46,232 nt of DNA, from NCBI GenBank assembly GCA_012744395.1, contig JAAYCB010000444.1, forward strand, positions 1 through 46,232, given 5' to 3'. The notes beneath the pieces were generated by a model. The model was given only the letters and a program-made list of their open reading frames with translations. It searched no databases and was not told the DNA's origin. Source of the DNA: Pirellulaceae bacterium (GTDB taxonomy: Bacteria > Planctomycetota > Planctomycetia > Pirellulales > Thermoguttaceae). A program made the position numbers and the translations under genes. Below, piece by piece: positions 40,798 to 46,232 of the stretch. Numbering within the stretch: position 1 is the stretch's first letter; each line of letters begins with the position of its first letter.

Positions 40798-42585
40798 TCA
40801 GCGTCGCGCCCCATCGATCAGCACCTCCACGCCATCCGGCGCCGTGTAGCTCGTCGCCACGCTGCCGTCCGGGCGCTTGTCATGACGGACCCGAACCACG
40901 CCCCGCGGGGTGGGCAGACCGCCCTCCGCCCAGGCCAGATCGGCCAACTGCGGCCGAATCCGGACTCTCTTGCAGCCCGGTTCGAGCACCTCGATGCCCA
41001 GCACGTGCTCGCTCAGCCAGGCCGTCGGGCCGGAGGCCCACCCGTGGCAGAGGCTGTGGCGGAGCCCCTTGTAGCAGTAATTGCCGAAGTCCGCGTGAAT
41101 GTCCTTCTTGCCTTCCGGCACGAACTGGTCGATCCGCCCGGCATTGTCCATCCACTCGATGTCAAAATCCTCCCAGAAGGTCGTCGCGCCCAGGTCGAGC
41201 ATGCCCCCCCAATACTGGCGAATGCAGTCGATCGCGCCCTGGTAATTGCCGGCCTTGGCCATCGCCTCGAGAATGTAATAACCATAGAACGTCGACATCC
41301 GCTTCGCGCCGTCCACTGCCAGGTAGGTCTCGTTCATTTCCGCCGCCGGCGCAAGCCCGGCAAGAGCCATCAACGCGGCCGCCTGTTTCGAATTGTTCGG
41401 GTCCGGCACGTGCCGGCGGAGCCGCCCGGCGGACCCGCGGCATTCAGCGGCCGTCTTCCCCTCGCCCAGCGTGTCGCACAGCTCCGCCCCGGCGTCCATC
41501 GTCATCGCCAGCAGCGATTGCAGGCCCGCATGGATCGCCGGCTCGTTCTCCGACGAAGGCCAGTCCAGGAAACGGCCGTCGAGCTGCTCTTCGTTCCGCT
41601 CGTTGACCTTGGCCATCAACTGGCCAAGCAGCGGGACCAGGTAGGCCTTCTGCTCTTCGAGATACGCCCGATCGCCGTGGTGCAGGTACCACTGGTGGTG
41701 AATCAGCACCCACCACATCGAATACGAGCTGATGCCGTTCATCCAGCCGGGCAGCGGGAATACGTCGCGGGCGTAATCGAGACTCGCCGGCACAACCGGG
41801 TTGGCCCCGAAAACCGCGCAAATCGTCATTGTCTCCGGGTGCATGTCGCCAATCCAGACCAGCCGGTCGCGCTTGATCCCGTCCCACAGATAGTGCTGCA
41901 TGTTCAAATGGACTGTGTAGGCCCCGGTCCGCCAAATCCGGTTGAGCCGTTCGTCGCTGCACCGGAACCAGCCCAGGTAGGGAATGTCGCGGTACGCCAG
42001 GATCGCATGGACCTCCTTCAGCAGCACCGTCCGCTCGCCGTCGACCAGGTCGATCCGCGCGAAGCGGAAACCGCTGTTGCCGACCTCCACGCTCCCCAGC
42101 CAGGGCGCTTCGACCACCAGGTCGCGCATCGCGTGGTCGTTCGTCGCGCCCCCCACGCCGCCGATCTCCGACATCGCCTCACTCACCGATTCGCCCAAGC
42201 GGATACGAAACCGCACCGGCGACTTGCCGTCCGACATCCCGAGCACCAATTGCAGCCCCCCCTGAAGCTCGATGCCGAAATCGAACAGGATCGCCGGCGC
42301 TGGCTTGCCGGGCTGGCTCGTGAGCGTGCATAGCCCCCGCCGGACGGTTGCCGGTTGCCGTGTCCCCCTCTTCAGCAGCACGGACGCACCGGAGATGGTT
42401 TCGCCGCTATCGTCCGATTTCCAGAGGATCGCCTGGGGAGTGATGAATGCGCGGACCGTGGCGTCGATCTCCGCGCGGTCGCCCGCGGCGGCCCGAACGG
42501 CCGGCGGCACGTCGCCCTGGCTGGCAGCGGGCGCGGCGGCCCAAGCAAGAATCATCCCCAGCGCGATGTAGAACGCGGATTTCAT
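40798..42585 (-). CDS. secreted alpha-L-rhamnosidase-like glycoside hydrolase (GH78-type)
   Basis: The protein has 595 residues with a signal peptide (MKSAFYIALGMILAWAAAPAAS). The first 200 residues look beta-rich (ILFDFGIELQGGLQLVLGM, FRFARIDLVDGE). The catalytic (alpha/alpha)6 part has YLWDGIKRDRLVWIGDMHPETM, the GH78 acid motif region, then GISSYSMWWVLIHHQWYLHHGD and LGATTFWEDFDIEWMD, and a C-terminal GLRHSLCHGWASGPTAWLSEHVLGI. GH78 enzymes remove L-rhamnose from plant or algal glycans. It would act in the periplasm or outside. The GH78 call rests on motif resemblance. It lies alone between two long spacers. Confidence 0.8.
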   Translation of the reverse strand: MKSAFYIALGMILAWAAAPAASQGDVPPAVRAAAGDRAEIDATVRAFITPQAILWKSDDSGETISGASVLLKRGTRQPATVRRGLCTLTSQPGKPAPAILFDFGIELQGGLQLVLGMSDGKSPVRFRIRLGESVSEAMSEIGGVGGATNDHAMRDLVVEAPWLGSVEVGNSGFRFARIDLVDGERTVLLKEVHAILAYRDIPYLGWFRCSDERLNRIWRTGAYTVHLNMQHYLWDGIKRDRLVWIGDMHPETMTICAVFGANPVVPASLDYARDVFPLPGWMNGISSYSMWWVLIHHQWYLHHGDRAYLEEQKAYLVPLLGQLMAKVNERNEEQLDGRFLDWPSSENEPAIHAGLQSLLAMTMDAGAELCDTLGEGKTAAECRGSAGRLRRHVPDPNNSKQAAALMALAGLAPAAEMNETYLAVDGAKRMSTFYGYYILEAMAKAGNYQGAIDCIRQYWGGMLDLGATTFWEDFDIEWMDNAGRIDQFVPEGKKDIHADFGNYCYKGLRHSLCHGWASGPTAWLSEHVLGIEVLEPGCKRVRIRPQLADLAWAEGGLPTPRGVVRVRHDKRPDGSVATSYTAPDGVEVLIDGARR

Positions 42586-42640
42586 GGCGGCTCCTCAAAG
42601 CTACGGTTGTCTGGCCTGCTGGCGGTTTCGCCCTGCCGGT

Positions 42641-42780
42641 TAGCCCGGATTGATCATCAGCCGCCGACTTTTTGACTGCCCCGCGCTATCGCAAATGCGA
42701 ACCGCAAGCGAGGCCAACTCGTGTTGAACGCCGTCGCTTACGCTTCAGGTCAACGGCCGGCTGATGACTAACCCGGGGTA
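42641..42780. repeat. MITE-like element with 23-bp imperfect terminal inverted repeats
   Basis: tagcccggattgatcatcag plus ccg (42641-42663) and cggctgatgactaacccggg plus gta (42758-42780) are inverted copies matching at 19 of 23. The 94-base interior holds weaker inner symmetry (gcgaaccgcaagcgag and cgtcgcttacgcttcag). No ORF for a transposase is inside. It lies in the leader side of the GH78 gene and resembles non-autonomous mobile repeats. Confidence 0.6.
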
Positions 42781-43094
42781 GTCTCCCATTCTACCGCCCT
42801 GGCGCCGCGGGGTGCACGTCCGCCTTTGCGGGCGTTGGCTGGGTCCGGAAAAGGTCAAGCAGAGAATCTGTGAACCAAATGGCAATCTGGCTGGTGCGGG
42901 CAGTTTGGTGAAAACGTGCCTCTCGCCCAACAGCGCGGGTCACGGATGCCGCCCCCCATCGCCCGGCGAGAGGGTCTGCGGGTTGGCGTGTGGGTGCTCG
43001 GCAGCAGTGCCCGCCGTGCTCCTTGGGTCAGGGCACACCGTTCGCTATGGCCTTGGGAACGATGTTTGGACCGCGCGTCTTCGCGCTGCGGGTG
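42781..43094. other. intergenic region between the MITE-like element and the GPYF gene
   Basis: No coding signal was found. Only short weak stems are visible. It joins the GH78 leader to the promoter of the next gene. Confidence 0.4.
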
Positions 43095-43122
43095 TCCACA
43101 ATTTCCCTCCCAGCGGTAGAAT
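43095..43122 (+). promoter_or_regulatory. candidate promoter for the GPYF-repeat protein
   Basis: TCCACA (43095-43100, 4 of 6) is followed by 16 bases and TAGAAT (43117-43122, 5 of 6). It is about 90 bases before the ATG at 43212, with the AGGAGG ribosome site in between. Confidence 0.45.
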
Positions 43123-43211
43123 ATAAGTAGGCGGGATGTGGCTCGGCGACAGGTCGGGTTGCCTCGATCGGGCCGATCCCGATCCGCACTTCGCACAGGA
43201 GGCCCAACACC

Positions 43212-44045
43212 ATGTACGCCGCCATCGCTCCGTCGCCCCTTCGCATCCCTCGCGCCCGGATTCACGCCGCCGCGATTCTCCTGTGTGCGGCGACCCTCTC
43301 AACCGCAATCATGCAACCGGCGCGCGCCGGCGGGCCGGAATCATACCCAATCGCCCACCCCTGGTACGGCTATGGCGGCCCCTACTTCGGCCCCTACTTC
43401 GGCCCCTACTTCGGCCCCTACTTCGGCCCTTACCCCGATCACGCCGCGACGGCCGCCGAGTCGTATCGGCGGGGCCTGGCGGACGTTCTCCGAGCCGGAG
43501 GGGAATTCAATCGCCTCACGTCCGAAGCGGCGCTCAACCTCCAGGCGGCCCGCGCCCAGGCGATCACCAACGCCCAGGACTCCGTCGAGGCGTATTTCAA
43601 CATCCGCCGCCAAGCCCGCGACTATCGCCAGACCGAGCGCAATCCGCGCCCATCGATCGAGGCGGTCGGACGCTACGCCCGCGATGCCAGGCCCCGCGAA
43701 CTCAGCCTTAGCGAGTTGGATTCGCTCACCGGGCGGATCAATTGGCCGATCCTCCTCCGGCACGAAATGTTCCAGGAACCAAGGGAGAGCTTGGACGAGC
43801 TCTTCGACCGCTGGGCCGTCTCCCGCAACCTCGGCGCCGCCGATCGTTTCGGCCCGCGGGAGTACCTGGCGATTCTCCAACGGACCGGCGAGATGATCGA
43901 GCAGCTTCGCCAGCAGATTCAACGCCTGCCGCCCCAAGATTACCTCAACGCAAAACGGTTTCTCGAGAGCCTCGCCTTCGAGGTCCAAAGCTCGAACCGC
44001 TCGGAGGGGCCGCCGGCCGCCGACGTGTCCCAGACCACCCAATAA
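43212..44045 (+). CDS. secreted protein with tandem GPYF repeats
   Basis: The protein has 277 residues; AGGAGG lies 10 bases before the ATG. A signal peptide (RIHAAAILLCAATLSTAIMQPARA) ends near residue 40. Residues 56-71 are four exact GPYF units, continued by GPYP, encoded by four perfect 12-base DNA copies (43377-43424). After this comes a helical, charged body (SYRRGLADVLRAGGEFNRLTSEAALNLQAARAQAI, in parts). The body looks like a stalk or scaffold protein. Similar aromatic Gly/Pro repeats occur in exported coat or adhesive proteins. Function is unknown. Confidence 0.7.
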   Translation: MYAAIAPSPLRIPRARIHAAAILLCAATLSTAIMQPARAGGPESYPIAHPWYGYGGPYFGPYFGPYFGPYFGPYPDHAATAAESYRRGLADVLRAGGEFNRLTSEAALNLQAARAQAITNAQDSVEAYFNIRRQARDYRQTERNPRPSIEAVGRYARDARPRELSLSELDSLTGRINWPILLRHEMFQEPRESLDELFDRWAVSRNLGAADRFGPREYLAILQRTGEMIEQLRQQIQRLPPQDYLNAKRFLESLAFEVQSSNRSEGPPAADVSQTTQ

Positions 44046-44059
44046 AAGCAGGCTCTCCC

Positions 44060-44267
44060 GCTTTCAACCCCTCTGCGGCCCTTTGGAGTGCGGCGACTGA
44101 TCGCCGCTTTCAGCCGCTCTGCGGCCCTTTGGAGTGCGGCGATTGATCGCCGCTTTCAGCCGCTTCGCGGCCCTTTGGAGTGCGGCGATTGATCGCCGCT
44201 TTCAGCCGCTCGGCGGCCCTTTGGAGTGCGGCGACTGATCGCCGCTTTCAGCCGCTTCGCGGCCCTT
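44060..44267. repeat. 46-bp tandem repeat with palindromic core, about 4.5 copies
   Basis: The unit starts cggccctttggagtgcggcg and ends gccgctttcagccgct plus three or four variable bases; copies begin at 44076, 44122, 44168, 44214 and (partial) 44260, exactly 46 bases apart. Each full copy holds gcggcga, a 4-base loop (ctga or ttga) and tcgccgc, a perfect 7-bp hairpin. It lies between two convergent genes. The variation is confined to the loop and the last few bases. Confidence 0.85.
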
Positions 44268-44306
44268 GAACGCCGCCAAAGACCGCCAACGCCTTCGCCG
44301 CACGTC

Positions 44307-45563
44307 TCACCGCCCGCCCGGCAACATCTCCGTTTCAATCCGCGCCAGCCCGACCCCAAACACCGCCCGTGCAATCTCGTCGAGCACCGCCCGATCGGCC
44401 TGGAGGTGCAGCGTGCGGTGGCAGTGCGTCAGCGACTGGCCGGACCCAAGCGCGGCCGCCGGCGAGAGCGACTCGATTTCGTAAAACGCGCCCATTCCCT
44501 TCACGCCCGGCGCCGGCGGCCCGTCGTTGTAGGCATTGGCCACGTCGCCGCTGTACGGGGCCGGCGCGTCGAGGCCCCAGCTGTTGTTCATGTAGTCGCA
44601 GCAGGTCGGGTCGTCCGGCATCGTGAACTGGACGAGCGTCAGCGTTCCGGAGGCGAAGTCGACCGAGCCGAGCACGTTCTTCGCCCGCCGCTGCGAGGTC
44701 CCGATCTTCGCCCGATACTGGCCATCGGCGCGGAGCAGGATCGCTTCGGGCAGGATCTTCAATCGGTCGGCCGGCACCGGGCCGAAATAGTCGGACTTGA
44801 CCGCCGGACCGAGCGACTCCTCCTCGCCCGGCCGGTAAGGCACGACGATCACGGTCTCCGGCCCCGCATTGAGCATGCCCAGAATCCAGATCGAGACCAT
44901 TCCGTCATCGCGGTGCATGTCCGGGCCGCAATTCCGGATCGAGTTGACCGTCTCATAGGCCACGCGCCGCACGCCGCCGGCGAGCATCGGCCCGGCGGCC
45001 CGCCCAAACAGCCGCTGGAGGTCTTCGCCGCCGAGCAGGCGGACTTCGCGAGTCACCGCCAGATCGAACCGCGCTGCCGAGGCGTTTTGCAGCTGCATCC
45101 GCCGCGACATCCGGCAGGAGGCGTCCCCCGCCGTGCTGGCCGCCTCGTAGGGCCCCGCGTTGAGCGCCGGCGGCGTGTGCCAGTTGGCGAGCGTTTGCGC
45201 CGCGCCCGGGGCAAACCAGAGGCTGAACCGCCCCCCCTCCGGCGACAGCCACATCCGATCTTCCGCCCCGTAGTTGTTGAACTGCGGATCGTGCTTGCCC
45301 GCTTCGATAAACGAGCGATTGACGAATCCGAAGCTCACGCCGTCGTCGCCGCCGCAGGTCGACGTCATCACGCGCCCCTGCCACTCGGGGCAGACGGCGA
45401 CCCGCGCGCCGCGCTCACCCGAGAGCTCGACGACCCGTGTGTGTTCCCCGAGAAACCCGCGCACCGTGCCGTACGTCATCTCTTCCCCTCTCGTCTCCAG
45501 TCCCAACACGCCCGCCACACCGAAAACGACCGCGGCACGAACGATCCTCCAGGCCATCGGCAT
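44307..45563 (-). CDS. secreted DUF6786-like protein (galactose-mutarotase-type fold)
   Basis: The protein has 418 residues from the ATG at 45563; GGGAGG lies about 10 bases upstream, and a signal peptide follows (WRIVRAAVVFGVAGVLGLETRG). The body reads LSGERGARVAVCPEWQGRVMTSTCGG, FNNYGAEDRMWLSPEGGRFSLWFAPG and YETVNSIRNCG, a pattern seen in the DUF6786 family, which is related to sugar mutarotase-type beta-sandwiches. It likely binds or modifies carbohydrate outside the cell. The family call is by resemblance only. The stop is close to the 46-bp repeat array. Confidence 0.7.
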   Translation of the reverse strand: MPMAWRIVRAAVVFGVAGVLGLETRGEEMTYGTVRGFLGEHTRVVELSGERGARVAVCPEWQGRVMTSTCGGDDGVSFGFVNRSFIEAGKHDPQFNNYGAEDRMWLSPEGGRFSLWFAPGAAQTLANWHTPPALNAGPYEAASTAGDASCRMSRRMQLQNASAARFDLAVTREVRLLGGEDLQRLFGRAAGPMLAGGVRRVAYETVNSIRNCGPDMHRDDGMVSIWILGMLNAGPETVIVVPYRPGEEESLGPAVKSDYFGPVPADRLKILPEAILLRADGQYRAKIGTSQRRAKNVLGSVDFASGTLTLVQFTMPDDPTCCDYMNNSWGLDAPAPYSGDVANAYNDGPPAPGVKGMGAFYEIESLSPAAALGSGQSLTHCHRTLHLQADRAVLDEIARAVFGVGLARIETEMLPGGR

Positions 45564-45849
45564 CACCCTTCTTCCTCCCGGATCGGTTGCCCATCAAGCG
45601 GTGTCCTCTCGATCCCGCCCCCATCCGGCTCGCCCGGGTGGAGCGCGAAATTGGCGGCTACCAGCTGCATCGAGACTCGATCCTGAAAAGCCCGCGCTAG
45701 CGCACGGCACATAGATCTTCTTCGGAACAGGACTTTTCGCCGCGCAGGCCCTGAGCCTCTCCGCCCGGCCGTTGCATTTGTCTTCAATCGAGATAATCAT
45801 AATATGGTTCGCGACTGATTCAAAGCATCCACGAAAGGGAGCCCCGCCG
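45564..45849. other. divergent spacer upstream of the DUF6786-like and DUF1080 genes
   Basis: No gene is supported. It holds promoter signals on the DUF1080 side (45778-45805) within an AT-rich patch. It also holds overlapping G/C-rich shadow frames. Confidence 0.35.
45778..45805 (+). promoter_or_regulatory. candidate promoter for the DUF1080 gene
   Basis: TTGTCT (45778-45783, 4 of 6) is followed by 16 bases and TAATAT (45800-45805, 4 of 6) in an AT-rich patch, 45 bases before the ATG at 45850. Confidence 0.3.
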
Positions 45850-46232
45850 ATGAGACGATCACTTCTTCTGGCCGCCGTCGCCAGCCTTGCTCTTGCCCCG
45901 CTTGCCTTGGCCGATGAGGGGGTCGTGCCGATTTTCGACGGCAAGACCTTCAACGGCTGGAAGGCCAACGAAGGCGGCAAGTCGTGGACGATCGAAGACG
46001 GGGCCCTCACCGGCCGCGGCGGCCGCGGCCATGTCTTCTACGTCCAGGACGAGCTCGACGACTTCGAGCTCAAGGTCGACGTCAGAATCAACGAGGGGGG
46101 CAACTCCGGCATCTACTTCCACACCAGGTACCAGGAGGAGGGATGGCCGGCCGCCGGGCATGAAGTCCAGGTCAACAACACCCACGCCGACCCGGTCAAG
46201 ACGGGTAGCCTCTACGACGTCGTCAAGCTCTA
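45850..46232 (+). CDS. secreted 3-keto-disaccharide hydrolase/DUF1080 protein, N-terminal part (cut by window edge)
   Basis: The visible 127 residues start MRRSLLLAAVASLALAPLALA, a signal peptide, then VPIFDGKTFNGWKANEGG, WTIEDGALTGRGGRGHVFYVQDELDDFELKVDVRINEGGNSGIYFHT and HEVQVNN (in parts). This is the DUF1080 jelly-roll fold, typical of planctomycete exported carbohydrate enzymes. AAAGGGAG lies about 8 bases before the ATG. The 3' end is outside the window. Confidence 0.92.
   Translation, partial: MRRSLLLAAVASLALAPLALADEGVVPIFDGKTFNGWKANEGGKSWTIEDGALTGRGGRGHVFYVQDELDDFELKVDVRINEGGNSGIYFHTRYQEEGWPAAGHEVQVNNTHADPVKTGSLYDVVKL

Noticed and set aside
44060-44267. 46-bp tandem repeat as a CRISPR array
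   Set aside because: There are no unique spacers between the repeat units and no cas genes; the units abut each other.

Overview
The window looks like a chromosomal segment of a GC-rich planctomycete, most likely of the Pirellulales type. This is inferred from gene content: a DUF1559 pseudopilin-like protein paired with a tiny lipoprotein, a DUF1080/3-keto-disaccharide hydrolase start, a neutral-ceramidase-like secreted protein, DUF6786-like and GH78-like secreted enzymes, many lipoprotein signals, and short intergenic palindromes of the kind common in that group. Many genes lack a clear Shine-Dalgarno site. No tRNA, rRNA, CRISPR array, transposase or prophage gene was seen.

Region 1 (1-17542, almost all minus strand) is a flagellar type III export and basal-body cluster. 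Read in transcription order it holds a 66-residue unknown protein, fliE, fliF, fliG, fliH, fliI, fliJ, a disturbed small ORF, fliN, fliO, fliP, fliQ, fliR, flhB, flhA, flhF, flhG, a small membrane protein, and the start of a fliA/whiG-type sigma factor that runs off the left edge. fliK, flgD, flgE, fliL and fliM, often found between fliJ and fliN, are absent here. A plus-strand lipoprotein with a thioredoxin fold sits between flhB and flhA and splits the operon. The spacers flhB/fliR, fliR/fliQ and fliQ/fliP, normally very tight, carry palindromic or tandem repeats. FlhB has DPTE where the family autocleavage site is NPTH.

Region 2 (17886-24601) holds envelope and accessory genes: a LolA-like secreted protein, two adjacent secreted proteins that are clearly paralogous to each other (a lipoprotein and a DUF11-like protein), a one-frame fusion that resembles an AbiEii-type nucleotidyltransferase and its usual small partner, and a phosphohexomutase-like protein that has lost its catalytic serine loop and gained a cysteine-rich N-terminus.

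Region 3 (24791-36566) is mostly metabolism and envelope: a class I aminotransferase, a four-helix membrane protein, a variant PlsC-type acyltransferase, a ceramidase-like enzyme, a DHDPS-family protein, a DUF4253 protein, tryptophan synthase beta, a DUF1559 protein with its small lipoprotein, and a large RND/MMPL-type exporter.

Region 4 (36962-40532, minus) reads like a regulatory and membrane module: an HTH-EIIA(Ntr)-like protein, a degenerate receiver-like protein, an LPG-synthase-TM/flippase-like membrane protein, a zinc-ribbon-EIIA(Ntr)-like protein, then a candidate small RNA of about 124 nt with its own promoter, three stem-loops and a very good intrinsic terminator. Region 5 (40798-46232) carries secreted sugar-active enzymes, a protein with perfect GPYF repeats, a MITE-like element and a 46-bp tandem hairpin repeat.
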